From assembly GCF_008801475.1 (NCBI RefSeq), contig NZ_VZPP01000013.1, forward strand, positions 124,001 through 188,000: a stretch of 64,000 bases of DNA, given 5' to 3'. Under the pieces are notes generated by a model. The model searched no databases, was not told the DNA's origin, and saw only the letters and a list, made by a program, of their open reading frames with translations. Position numbers and translations under genes: made by a program. The DNA is from Pseudomonas moorei (GTDB lineage: Bacteria > Pseudomonadota > Gammaproteobacteria > Pseudomonadales > Pseudomonadaceae). This document shows positions 43,798 through 52,038 of the stretch, piece after piece; the stretch's first letter is position 1, and each line of letters starts with the position of its first letter.

Positions 43798-44562
43798 ATG
43801 AGCGAAGCAATCAAACAGCCTGTGAGCCCTGAAGGCATTATTCAGATGCAGGGCGTGAACAAGTGGTACGGCCAGTTTCACGTACTCAAGGACATCAACC
43901 TCAACGTCAAACAGGGCGAGCGTATCGTGCTGTGCGGCCCGTCGGGTTCCGGCAAGTCCACCACCATCCGCTGCCTCAACCGTCTGGAAGAGCACCAGCA
44001 AGGCCGCATCGTGGTCGATGGTGTGGAGTTGACCAACGACCTCAAGCAGATCGAAGCGATCCGTCGTGAAGTCGGCATGGTGTTCCAGCATTTCAACCTG
44101 TTCCCGCACCTGACCATTTTGCAGAACTGCACCCTGGCGCCGATGTGGGTGCGCAAGATGCCCAAGCGCAAGGCCGAGGAAATCGCCATGCACTACCTGG
44201 AGCGCGTACGCATTCCGGAGCAGGCGCATAAATTCCCGGGGCAACTGTCCGGCGGTCAGCAGCAGCGTGTGGCGATTGCCCGCGCGCTGTGCATGAAACC
44301 GAAAATCATGTTGTTCGACGAACCGACTTCGGCACTCGACCCCGAGATGGTGAAAGAGGTGCTGGACACCATGATCGGCCTGGCCGAAGACGGCATGACC
44401 ATGCTCTGCGTCACCCACGAAATGGGCTTCGCCCGTACCGTGGCCAACCGCGTGATCTTCATGGACAAGGGCGAAATCGTCGAACAGGCTGCGCCGAACG
44501 ACTTCTTCGACAACCCGCAGAACGACCGTACCAAGCTGTTCCTGAGCCAGATCCTGCATTGA
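43798..44562 (+). CDS. aapP: AapP: general amino-acid ABC transporter ATPase
   Basis: 254 aa from the ATG at 43798 (TAGGAG upstream). Walker A GPSGSGKST (about 47-55), Q-loop VFQHFNLFPH, ABC signature LSGGQQQR (about 146-153), Walker B IMLFDEPTSALDPE and H-loop TH. It powers AapQM import and is closest in type to GlnQ/AapP. It ends the operon; a clear terminator follows. Confidence 0.96.
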   Translation: MSEAIKQPVSPEGIIQMQGVNKWYGQFHVLKDINLNVKQGERIVLCGPSGSGKSTTIRCLNRLEEHQQGRIVVDGVELTNDLKQIEAIRREVGMVFQHFNLFPHLTILQNCTLAPMWVRKMPKRKAEEIAMHYLERVRIPEQAHKFPGQLSGGQQQRVAIARALCMKPKIMLFDEPTSALDPEMVKEVLDTMIGLAEDGMTMLCVTHEMGFARTVANRVIFMDKGEIVEQAAPNDFFDNPQNDRTKLFLSQILH

Positions 44563-44582
44563 TCGACGCTCGCCAGTGAAAT

Positions 44583-44610
44583 AAACCCGGACATGTTCCG
44601 GGTTTTTTTT
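44583..44610 (+). terminator. Rho-independent terminator of aapJQMP
   Basis: The stem AAACCCGG / CCGGGTTT with loop ACATGTT is followed by a run of eight T in all, about 20 bp after the aapP stop. Confidence 0.92.
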
Positions 44611-44630
44611 ACCCAAAGAAAACCGCGACC

Positions 44631-44732
44631 CTGTAGGAGCGAGCCTGCTCGCGATGACCGAGAGAGCGCCGCGGGACGTCAGGCGTTTATCGTTAACGTT
44701 GACGTCCATCGCGAGCAAGCTCGCTCCTACAG
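44631..44732. repeat. REPIN between aapP and the FadR-type regulator gene
   Basis: The arms CTGTAGGAGCGAGCCTGCTC and GAGCAAGCTCGCTCCTACAG are about 60 bp apart, with secondary pairing between CGATGA and the GACGTCCATCG part of the inner region. Confidence 0.87.
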
Positions 44733-44775
44733 GTGGTTGCCGTTCTGAAACAAGCTGACTAACATGTCAGAAAAT

Positions 44776-44794
44776 TCATCCTATGATTGGATGA
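44776..44794. promoter_or_regulatory. Candidate autoregulatory operator of the FadR-type regulator
   Basis: TCATCC-N7-GGATGA, a 6-bp inverted repeat, lies 14 bp before the regulator's start codon. GntR/FadR regulators usually bind short palindromes near their own promoter. The match is visual only. Confidence 0.4.
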
Positions 44795-44807
44795 CAGGGC
44801 GAATCCA

Positions 44808-45467
44808 ATGTCTGAAATTTCTCCATTAGTTAAACGATCCCTGGTCGATCAGGCCCTGGATCAGTTGCGCCTGCGCATCAATGAGGGAATCTGGGTGGTG
44901 GGCCAGCGCTTGCCTACCGAGCCGGAGTTGTCCGCCGAGCTGGGCATCAGCCGCAACACCGTGCGTGAAGCCATGCGGGTGCTGGCGTTTTCCGGTCTGA
45001 TTGAAATCCGTCAGGGTGACGGCAGTTACCTGCGGGCGGTGGTCGACCCGCTGGACACGCTGAAGGCGCTGTCCCGTTGCTCCCTTGAGCAGGCCCGGGA
45101 AACCCGGCACATCCTCGAAGTCGAGGCCATCGGCCTGGCGGCCTTGCGTCGTACCGATGAAGACCTGCTGGCCTTGCGTGAGGCGCTGGCGGCCAGCGGC
45201 AGTCACTATCACGGCGATCTCGATACTTACATCGCCTGCGATCTGGTGTTCCACCGCCGTCTGGTGGACGCCGCACACAACCCGACCCTCAGCGAGCTGT
45301 ATCGCTACTTCTCCAGTGTGGTCGGTGCGCAGTTGCGTCAGACCCTGAACATCGTCCCGCGCCGACAGGAAGTGTTCGACCTGCACATCGCGCTGCTCGA
45401 CGCGGTCGAGCAACGCGACCCGGAGCGGGCCAAAGCCTTGTCGAGGCAGTTGATCAATGAACCTTGA
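44808..45467 (+). CDS. GntR-family (FadR/FCD subfamily) transcriptional regulator
   Basis: 219 aa from the ATG at 44808; a TTG seven codons earlier is less likely. The N-terminal winged helix (about residues 10-75) has RLPTEPELSAELGISRNTVREAMRVLAFSGLIE, the GntR signature. The C-terminal all-helical FCD domain (about 90-215) keeps metal-ligand positions (CDLVFHRRLVDAAHN and DLHIALLDAVEQRD). Its 3' end overlaps or abuts the MFS exporter gene, so it very likely controls that gene. The effector is unknown. Confidence 0.92.
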   Translation: MSEISPLVKRSLVDQALDQLRLRINEGIWVVGQRLPTEPELSAELGISRNTVREAMRVLAFSGLIEIRQGDGSYLRAVVDPLDTLKALSRCSLEQARETRHILEVEAIGLAALRRTDEDLLALREALAASGSHYHGDLDTYIACDLVFHRRLVDAAHNPTLSELYRYFSSVVGAQLRQTLNIVPRRQEVFDLHIALLDAVEQRDPERAKALSRQLINEP

Positions 45468-45480
45468 AAGCGAGAACACC

Positions 45481-46764
45481 ATGACCAGCGATTCAGGCAG
45501 CACCGCTCAACCCAAACGCACGGCTGAGCTGGAAGAGCTGCTGATCGACGCCGAAGCCGATGATGAACAAGTCCAGCAAACCCATCCGGTCTTGCGCCGG
45601 CCATGGCTATTGCTGCTGGGCCTGATTCTGGTCGCGCTGAACCTGCGCCCGGCACTGTCGAGCATGGCGCCGATGCTCAGCGAAGTCTCGAAATCCCTGG
45701 GGCTGTCGGCGTCCCAGGCGGGCTTGCTGACGACCTTGCCGGTCCTCTGCCTGGGGCTGTTCGCGCCGCTGGCGCCGCTGCTGGCGCGACGTTTTGGCGC
45801 CGAGCGGGTGGTGCTGGGCATTCTCCTGACCCTGGCCGGCGGGATCGTTCTGCGCAGTTCCTTTGGCGAGATCGGCCTGTTCGCCGGCAGCGTACTGGCG
45901 GGTGCCAGCATTGGTGTGATCGGCGTGCTGTTGCCGGGCATCGTCAAGCGTGACTTCGCCAAACAGGCCGGGACCATGACCGGCGTCTACACCATGGCCC
46001 TGTGCCTGGGCGCTGCCATGGCCGCTGGTTCCACCGTGCCGCTGAGCGAGCATTTCGACAGGAGCTGGGCACTGGGCCTCGGTTTCTGGGTGATCCCGGC
46101 GCTGGTTGCCGCGCTGTTCTGGTTGCCACAAGTCGGCCAGAAACACGGCGCGCACAACGTTGCCTACCGCGTTCGCGGATTGCTGCGTGACCCGCTGGCC
46201 TGGCAAGTGACCTTGTACATGGGCTTGCAATCGTCCCTGGCCTACATCGTGTTCGGCTGGTTGCCGTCGATCCTGATCGGCCGTGGCCTGACGCCGACCC
46301 AGGCCGGCCTGGTGCTGTCGGGTTCAGTGATCGTGCAATTGGTCAGCTCGCTGGCCGCGCCCTGGCTGGCCACGCGCGGCCAGGATCAACGCATGGCCAT
46401 CGTGATCGTCATGGCCTTGACCCTTGGCGGCTTGTTCGGCTGCCTGTATGCGCCGCTCGATGGCTTGTGGGGCTGGGCGATCGTGCTGGGGCTGGGGCAG
46501 GGCGCCACGTTCAGCCTGGCATTGACCCTGATCGTGCTGCGCTCGCGGGATTCCCATGTGGCGGCGAACCTGTCGAGCATGGCCCAGGGATTTGGCTACA
46601 CCCTGGCCTCCATGGGGCCGTTCGCGGTGGGCATCGTGCATGACTGGACCGGCGGCTGGTCTGCGGTGGGCTGGATCTTCGGGGTGATTGGCCTGGGCGC
46701 GATCATCGCTGGCCTTGGGGCCGGTCGTGCGCTGTACGTGCAGGTCGTCAGCGAAAAAATCTGA
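45481..46764 (+). CDS. CynX/NimT-family MFS transporter
   Basis: 427 aa from the ATG at 45481; an ATG at 45457, which would overlap the regulator gene, is also in frame but has a weaker ribosome site. A hydrophilic acidic N-terminus (about 40 residues) precedes 12 membrane helices. The first helix has LVALNLRPALSSMAPML, the mark of the CynX/NimT (cyanate/2-nitroimidazole) subfamily of the major facilitator superfamily. Related proteins are proton-driven exporters. The substrate is unknown; control by the adjacent FadR-type protein hints at a small organic acid or nitro-compound. Confidence 0.9.
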   Translation: MTSDSGSTAQPKRTAELEELLIDAEADDEQVQQTHPVLRRPWLLLLGLILVALNLRPALSSMAPMLSEVSKSLGLSASQAGLLTTLPVLCLGLFAPLAPLLARRFGAERVVLGILLTLAGGIVLRSSFGEIGLFAGSVLAGASIGVIGVLLPGIVKRDFAKQAGTMTGVYTMALCLGAAMAAGSTVPLSEHFDRSWALGLGFWVIPALVAALFWLPQVGQKHGAHNVAYRVRGLLRDPLAWQVTLYMGLQSSLAYIVFGWLPSILIGRGLTPTQAGLVLSGSVIVQLVSSLAAPWLATRGQDQRMAIVIVMALTLGGLFGCLYAPLDGLWGWAIVLGLGQGATFSLALTLIVLRSRDSHVAANLSSMAQGFGYTLASMGPFAVGIVHDWTGGWSAVGWIFGVIGLGAIIAGLGAGRALYVQVVSEKI

Positions 46765-46771
46765 TCGGGCA

Positions 46772-46806
46772 CTGAATCACTCCCTCTGACGCCTGGAGTG
46801 ATTCAG
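46772..46806. terminator. Hairpin between convergent MFS and pilin genes
   Basis: Perfect 12-bp arms (CTGAATCACTCC / GGAGTGATTCAG) around an 11-nt loop, 7 bp after the MFS stop and 10 bp after the pilin stop on the other strand. There is no T tract. It probably ends transcripts from both sides. Confidence 0.65.
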
Positions 46807-46816
46807 CGTCAGGGGC

Positions 46817-47452
46817 TTACAAGTAGGTCAATTCAAATGTCGCGGAACCGTCCATTTTGATTTCGTCAGTCAAGGTCAGGCTGTTGGCTGGAGCGATGTA
46901 AGTCACGACCTCAAGATCCATCGTGAGGTTTTCTACGGCGCTCGGGATGTATCTGCCGCCCGGTGCGCTGGTACCTGCCGATGTGTACTGACCCTTGCCC
47001 GGAACCTCGATGCGAACCCAATCTGGACGGGTCCCGGAGATATCATATGCGCGGATCGGCGTTAAGGTTGAGCCGTCTGCCATGGCGCTTTTGATGTCGG
47101 CCCGGAAGATTCCGATCTTTTCACCCTTGTCGGTAAACCCCAGGCCGAAGTAGTTGTCGGCCAACGTTGAGCTGGCCTGGTTGTCGATGCCATACAGGGC
47201 TACCGCCATCGGAGCACTGCAGGTCACGCTCAATTGCATCGGATGGACCCCCACCCGGGTGTTGGTGTCCAGGTTGAGATCTTTCGCGGAGATCTTGCCG
47301 TTATCAATGATGCCGCCATTGGACAGGCTCGGTGTGCAAGCCTGTGGCGTGATGACGCCCGTGACGGTCAGATCGGTACTGGACGCCGCGACGGCAAAGG
47401 GCGCGACGCTGATCAGTGCGGTGGCGGAAAGTGCAGCGAGATAGTTTTTCAT
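46817..47452 (-). CDS. DUF1120 pilin-like subunit (third pilin of the locus)
   Basis: 211 aa from the ATG at 47452. The signal peptide ends at about residue 23 (AVAAS). The mature N-terminus STDLTVTGVITP alternates hydrophobic residues like a donor strand. A Cys pair (C39, C78) has pilin spacing, and the protein ends in ELTYL with a penultimate Tyr, as chaperone-bound pilins do. It is close to the subunits at 47569 and 53099. As the last gene of the operon it corresponds in position to E. coli yhcF. Whether it forms a fibre or a short tip structure is not known. Confidence 0.85.
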   Translation of the reverse strand: MKNYLAALSATALISVAPFAVAASSTDLTVTGVITPQACTPSLSNGGIIDNGKISAKDLNLDTNTRVGVHPMQLSVTCSAPMAVALYGIDNQASSTLADNYFGLGFTDKGEKIGIFRADIKSAMADGSTLTPIRAYDISGTRPDWVRIEVPGKGQYTSAGTSAPGGRYIPSAVENLTMDLEVVTYIAPANSLTLTDEIKMDGSATFELTYL

Positions 47453-47526
47453 GTTGGTTAATGCTTCTTTTCGGTGTTTGCTTTCCATTCCCCGTTGCAA
47501 AGGCACAGAGGATGGAGGCGTGAGCC

Positions 47527-47557
47527 GAACCACTCGCCCGGACGCTGCGGGTGGTTC
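47527..47557 (-). terminator. Hairpin between two DUF1120 genes
   Basis: Inverted repeat GAACCACTCGC / GCGGGTGGTTC with one mismatch, 12 bp after the stop of the gene at 47569. It has no T tract, so it more likely attenuates or protects mRNA than stops all transcription. Confidence 0.45.
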
Positions 47558-47568
47558 AGCGCTGGGGC

Positions 47569-48186
47569 TTAGATGTAAGTCATTTCAAATGTCACCGCAC
47601 CGTCCATGAGCACCTCGTCGGTCAGGGTCAGGCTGTCGGCGCGGGCGATGTTGGTGTTGACCTCGAAATCCATGGTGAGGTCTTTCACAAACAGCGGGGT
47701 GCTCAGGTCGGTGGTGGAACCGACTGACAGGAGGTATCCGGGTCTTGTTACCCAGGCTGCCTTCCAGGTTTTACCCTCGTCTTCGGAGTCGATGGCGTGT
47801 GCCGCCACGCCGTCTGCCAGGGCATTTTTGACATCGACGCGAACCCCGCCCAGTTTCTCGCCAGCGTCGGTCAGGCCCAGGCCGAACCAGGTTGCCATAG
47901 AGGCCGTGCCGGCCTGGCGATCGATGGGCTTCAATGCAAACTGAGTCGGCCCATCGCATGACACCGCCAATTGCAGCGGATAGGTGCCGATCAACGTATC
48001 GCGCACGGGGTCGAGATCCTTCGCGGAGATCTTGCCGTTATCCACAACACCGCCCTTGGACAGGCTCGGTGTGCAGGCAGACGGGGTGATGACGCCGGTG
48101 ACCGTCAGGTCGGTTGACGACGCGAGGGCATAGGGTGCAACGCTGACCAGAGCGGCAGTCGACAGGGCCACGAAATACTTTTTCAT
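47569..48186 (-). CDS. DUF1120 pilin-like subunit (second pilin of the locus)
   Basis: 205 aa from the ATG at 48186. The signal peptide ends at about residue 22 (YALAS). It shows the same plan as its paralogues: donor-strand-like STDLTVTGVITP, Cys pair C38/C77, GLGLTDAGEKLG in the middle, and a C-terminus TLTDEVLMDGAVTFEMTYI with penultimate Tyr. The high identity of the N-terminal 60 residues among the three short subunits indicates recent duplication. It is secreted through Sec and probably folded by the chaperone at 52039. Confidence 0.87.
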   Translation of the reverse strand: MKKYFVALSTAALVSVAPYALASSTDLTVTGVITPSACTPSLSKGGVVDNGKISAKDLDPVRDTLIGTYPLQLAVSCDGPTQFALKPIDRQAGTASMATWFGLGLTDAGEKLGGVRVDVKNALADGVAAHAIDSEDEGKTWKAAWVTRPGYLLSVGSTTDLSTPLFVKDLTMDFEVNTNIARADSLTLTDEVLMDGAVTFEMTYI

Positions 48187-48223
48187 TTTTTTTCCTTTTG
48201 TGGGTGGTTGTTTCCTTGAATGG

Positions 48224-48249
48224 CCCAAGGCGCTCGATTGCGCCCTGGG
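48224..48249 (-). terminator. Hairpin between the DUF1120 adhesin-like gene and the next pilin gene
   Basis: Inverted repeat CCCAAGGCGC / GCGCCCTGGG around TCGATT, 22 bp after the stop of the gene at 48271. It is an intercistronic stem without a T tract. Confidence 0.45.
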
Positions 48250-48270
48250 GTCAACAAGGTGGGTTGGGTG

Positions 48271-49410
48271 TTACAGGTAAATAATCTCGATCGTTCCCGA
48301 GCCATCGAGCTGGACGGCGGAGCTCAGGTCCAGGCTCGAGGTGGGCGCAATGACGGCCTCGACGGTGACGCCGGTTGTCAGGTTCTGAATCGCGACCGGG
48401 CCTGCGGTGCTGCCGGCGATGTCGGTAAAGCCCAGGTAGCTTTTCTGGCCGACGGGTATCGGGCTTGAACTGGCTGTACTCCAGGCGGCGCCTGTGGTGG
48501 TGGAGTCGGTTCGGTACAGGCGCGCAAAGCTGTCGGCGCTGGCATCGGCCGGATCGACATTCAGCGAATACAGGCCGATCTTGTTGCCGCGGTTATCGAA
48601 TGCCAGGCCTAAATAAATCTCACTGTTGACCGTCGCCGAGCCTGCGCGGTTGTCGTGCATCACCAGGGCAAAGTGGGTCGGTGCATCACAACCGACCCGC
48701 AGCGTCAGGGTCTTGGGCGGCAGTCGAGTGCCCTGGTCGGCATTCAGATCGCTCTTGGACAACCTGCCAAAGTCGACCAGGCCGCCGTTGGACAGCACCG
48801 GTTTGCAAGCCCCCGGCGCGAAGCGCGCGCGCAGGATGGCTTCCCGGGAGCGGCCTGCCGCGACCGCGTCGAATACACCTGTGGTTTCACAGGTGACGGC
48901 TTCACGCACTCGCATCGCTTGCTCCTGAGCCCAGGCGATCACCTCGATCTGCGCGGAGAAGCTCCGACCCTGAACCGCTGTGCCGGCGCGCACTGGCGCG
49001 ATGCCGTGTTCCGGGCGCCAGGTCAGGGTCGATGCGGTTTCCACAGGCGACTGGCCGACCTTGGAAATCAGTCCCAAATCGACCGATTGCCCATCAAGTA
49101 CGCCGTCGCGAATACGCATTTCATAGCTGCCGTGCTCCGCGAAGTCATAGCGTTCGGCGGTCGCGGCCATGGCGCGGTAGAACACGCTCATGTCGGTGGG
49201 CTGCGAACAACTCAGGTTGAGGCCCAGGCGACGTTCACCCAAGGTGCGTACCGGAGTCGTATCGATGCGTATCGCACGGTTCATCAAGCCGTAGTCGAGC
49301 ACGGGCTGGCTGAGGCTGAGCTGACAGTCTTGCGGCAGCGCCCAGGCGTGGGATGAGAGGGCGCCCAGCGTCAGAGGGGCGAGGACAAGCAGGTAACGGG
49401 ACAGGTTCAT
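48271..49410 (-). CDS. Two-domain DUF1120 protein, probable tip adhesin
   Basis: 379 aa from the ATG at 49410 (GAGGAT 7 nt upstream). A signal peptide (to about residue 25, SHAWA) is followed directly by LPQDCQLSLSQ; the donor-strand segment of the short subunits is missing. Residues about 27-195 form a first domain with its own Cys pair (DCQLS and LSCSQP). A second domain from about 195 to the end matches the short DUF1120 subunits (GACKPVLSNGGLVDFGRLSKSDL, RVGCDAPTHFAL) and ends IEIIYL. Two domains with no donor strand is the plan of FimH-type tip adhesins. It lies just after the usher, in the position of E. coli yhcE. Confidence 0.82.
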   Translation of the reverse strand: MNLSRYLLVLAPLTLGALSSHAWALPQDCQLSLSQPVLDYGLMNRAIRIDTTPVRTLGERRLGLNLSCSQPTDMSVFYRAMAATAERYDFAEHGSYEMRIRDGVLDGQSVDLGLISKVGQSPVETASTLTWRPEHGIAPVRAGTAVQGRSFSAQIEVIAWAQEQAMRVREAVTCETTGVFDAVAAGRSREAILRARFAPGACKPVLSNGGLVDFGRLSKSDLNADQGTRLPPKTLTLRVGCDAPTHFALVMHDNRAGSATVNSEIYLGLAFDNRGNKIGLYSLNVDPADASADSFARLYRTDSTTTGAAWSTASSSPIPVGQKSYLGFTDIAGSTAGPVAIQNLTTGVTVEAVIAPTSSLDLSSAVQLDGSGTIEIIYL

Positions 49411-49419
49411 CAATTATCC

Positions 49420-51903
49420 TCAGAGGGCTCGGCACTGGGCAGCGGCGGTTTCGTAATACGCCTCGGAGTCGGCTTTGGCCGGCAGCTCGAAATCGAGTCG
49501 GCAGCGCTCAAGCCCCGGCGCGGTTATCCACAGCGGCCGTGAGTCGAGCACATTGGGCAAAAACACTTGGCCGGCGTCCTGAACCAGCGTCACGAACTCG
49601 CCGTCCTCGGTATTCACCGTCGCGCCTCGGGGCAGTGGTGCGCCCTGGCTTGTGGTGACCTTGAGCAAGGCGCGGCGGGTCATCGATACCCCGAATTCAA
49701 TGCGGTCGACCGCACCACGACCGGCCGATATCACGGCCATGCCGTTGTTGATATCGATATTGCGCGGTAGCGAACGGGTATCGATTTCCACCGCACTGCG
49801 GCCATAGGCTGCGACCTGCGGGACCACCGCCTGACCTTGCCGGTCGGTCCAGACCGGGCCGCTGGGGGTGCTGACCTTGATGGCGTCCATCTCACCGACC
49901 GACAGCAGGGCGAAGGTGTCGCGCACTGGATACGGCGACAGCGTCAAGCCACCGCCATGCAGTACGGCACCGCCGCGGGCGCCGGCCTGATAGCTCGAGT
50001 GCTCGGCGTCGGAACGGGTGTAACTGAGGTCCAGTTGGCTGGAGCGCGGCAGCAACGAGACGCCGGCAGTGGACTGCACCTGTTTGTCGCGGGTGTCGTG
50101 TTCGACGCCGATCCGATAGCCGAATCGGTCGTTGACCCGTTCGTTCAGGCCGACGCCGCTGCGGTATTCGCCAGCGGTGCTGCGCACCCAGGTTCGCGCC
50201 CGGCGACTTTCACCCAGGGGAATACTGAGACTCAGGTAAACACTGTCACCACTGCGGCCCGCCCCGCTGAGTTGCCATTGCGCGTTTGCCGAAACGGATA
50301 CCCCACCGATGCTGGTGCCCCATGACGCCAGGGCGCGACTGCTGCTTTGACCGTCGTATGAAGATGAGCGACTAATGCCGCCGCTGAAGGCGCCCAGGGC
50401 CGGGTGTGACCAGGCCAGCGCGACGCTTTGGCGATCGCGGTAACGGGATTTGTCGTTGTCTGACGAGATGCCGAAGACAGCATCCTCAAGTTCGCGGTAG
50501 CCGAAGGTCCGGTAGGCGCTGCCGACATTGATCGACCATTGGTCATCGAATCGATGGGATGCGCTCAGGTCGCCTTGCAGTCCGCGGGAGGGCGCGCGTC
50601 CACCGGCGTCCGCCTGCAAAAGGTTGGCCTGAATCTGCGTCTCGGGCGAGGGCAACAGGCCGAGACTGAAACCTGTCGCACGATAATCAGCCGCGGCTGT
50701 CATGCCCGCGCTGAACTGCAATTGAGGATCCAGCGCACCGCTCCAGCCACCGCTGATCATCCATGGAAGGCCATCCTGGGTATCGCTTGTACTGCGTACC
50801 TGGCCGGCTGCAAGCGAAAAGCCTGGCGCGGGAAGGCCGACGCCAAGCATGGCGGCCGGCACGATAAAGCTGCGCTCACTGCCGTCCGCCTCTTTGACCG
50901 TGACTTCCACATCGGAGCGATGGTTGAGCCGACGCACGTCATTCAACGAAAACGGGCCGGCGGGCACCACTGTCGAATGAATCAGCGAACCGTTCTGCCG
51001 AACTTCGATCTGCGCCTGGCTCTGCGCAATCCCTTCAATCACCGCGTTTTGGCTTTCGACCTGCAGGGCCTGCTCGGTCATGACTTGCACACCGGTTATC
51101 TGCGAACCGGCGAGCACCGGGTTATAGAGATTGATCTGCCCGGCCTGCAGCACCGCTTGCTGACTGGCGAAGGTGCGCTGGGCGTACGCCGCCAGATGGC
51201 TGGTGCGCGACACGTCATCCTGCCGGGTCTGCACCTGGCGACTGCGCACGATCCAGTCGCCGGCGTTGAAACCGAGTTCGGTATTGGCTGACAAATAACG
51301 GCTCGACTGATCGCCGAGGTGGCTGTACAGGCTGTTGATGTCGTAATTGAGCAGACCGGCGAAGCCACCGGTTTGATAGCCGGTAAAGTCCCGGGTTGCC
51401 GGCCGGATCGAATCAGTGGGCACGATCAATGACAGGCCCAGGCTGGCGGGGTCCGGGTCGATCACGGTTTGCGGCCAGGCGCCGAGGAAATCGTTACAAG
51501 GCTGATCGTCCGGCGTGCCGGCAGGAAGCCTCAGGTTCGCTGTGTCGAGCAGGGCCTGGTCAAAGCACAAGTCACCGTGGCGATCGAACGCGGCATCCAC
51601 CCGCCCGCGGCGCTGACCGTTGACCGTGAGCGTGACCGGATGTCGACCCGCGGTGAAGCGAGGCGCTTGTAGCAGCTGGGTCGCCAGTGCCGGATCGATA
51701 CCGCGTTGCTGCAACGTTTTCTTGTCAAATGCAGTCAGCAGCGGCGAGTCGGCCATGACATCGGCGCCGACATCGGTCAGCACCAGTGCATTGGCCAACC
51801 CCAGCGCCACACTGGCCCAGGGGCGGGATCGCGGAAGGCGAGCGTTCGCCACCCGAATTGCGGGCATGGCTTCGCCATCACAGTAGGTCGATACGGTGTT
51901 CAT
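49420..51903 (-). CDS. Outer-membrane usher (FimD/PapC family)
   Basis: 827 aa from the ATG at 51903. An N-terminal signal region (about residues 12-50) is followed by a periplasmic N-domain (FDKKTLQQRGIDPALATQL...), the 24-strand pore with a plug domain (VTVKEADGSERSFIVP near 350) and two C-terminal domains; the last ends in the conserved Cys pair (ERCRLDFELP ... AAAQCRAL). It assembles and exports the DUF1120 subunits by donor-strand exchange with the chaperone encoded upstream. The length is normal. The leader before the hydrophobic core is long and basic. It corresponds to E. coli YhcD. Confidence 0.94.
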   Translation of the reverse strand: MNTVSTYCDGEAMPAIRVANARLPRSRPWASVALGLANALVLTDVGADVMADSPLLTAFDKKTLQQRGIDPALATQLLQAPRFTAGRHPVTLTVNGQRRGRVDAAFDRHGDLCFDQALLDTANLRLPAGTPDDQPCNDFLGAWPQTVIDPDPASLGLSLIVPTDSIRPATRDFTGYQTGGFAGLLNYDINSLYSHLGDQSSRYLSANTELGFNAGDWIVRSRQVQTRQDDVSRTSHLAAYAQRTFASQQAVLQAGQINLYNPVLAGSQITGVQVMTEQALQVESQNAVIEGIAQSQAQIEVRQNGSLIHSTVVPAGPFSLNDVRRLNHRSDVEVTVKEADGSERSFIVPAAMLGVGLPAPGFSLAAGQVRSTSDTQDGLPWMISGGWSGALDPQLQFSAGMTAAADYRATGFSLGLLPSPETQIQANLLQADAGGRAPSRGLQGDLSASHRFDDQWSINVGSAYRTFGYRELEDAVFGISSDNDKSRYRDRQSVALAWSHPALGAFSGGISRSSSYDGQSSSRALASWGTSIGGVSVSANAQWQLSGAGRSGDSVYLSLSIPLGESRRARTWVRSTAGEYRSGVGLNERVNDRFGYRIGVEHDTRDKQVQSTAGVSLLPRSSQLDLSYTRSDAEHSSYQAGARGGAVLHGGGLTLSPYPVRDTFALLSVGEMDAIKVSTPSGPVWTDRQGQAVVPQVAAYGRSAVEIDTRSLPRNIDINNGMAVISAGRGAVDRIEFGVSMTRRALLKVTTSQGAPLPRGATVNTEDGEFVTLVQDAGQVFLPNVLDSRPLWITAPGLERCRLDFELPAKADSEAYYETAAAQCRAL

Positions 51904-52038
51904 GGGGTTCACTAGTCTTTTGTCAGCGTGCTGCTCGACACGCTGCGGTTCAGGCACACGTTCGGCGACGATCAGCCGGTCGTCGCATTGGTCTCTCGCC
52001 AGCGCCCGCATTTCGCCGGGGCGCCAGGGTGATGCGTA

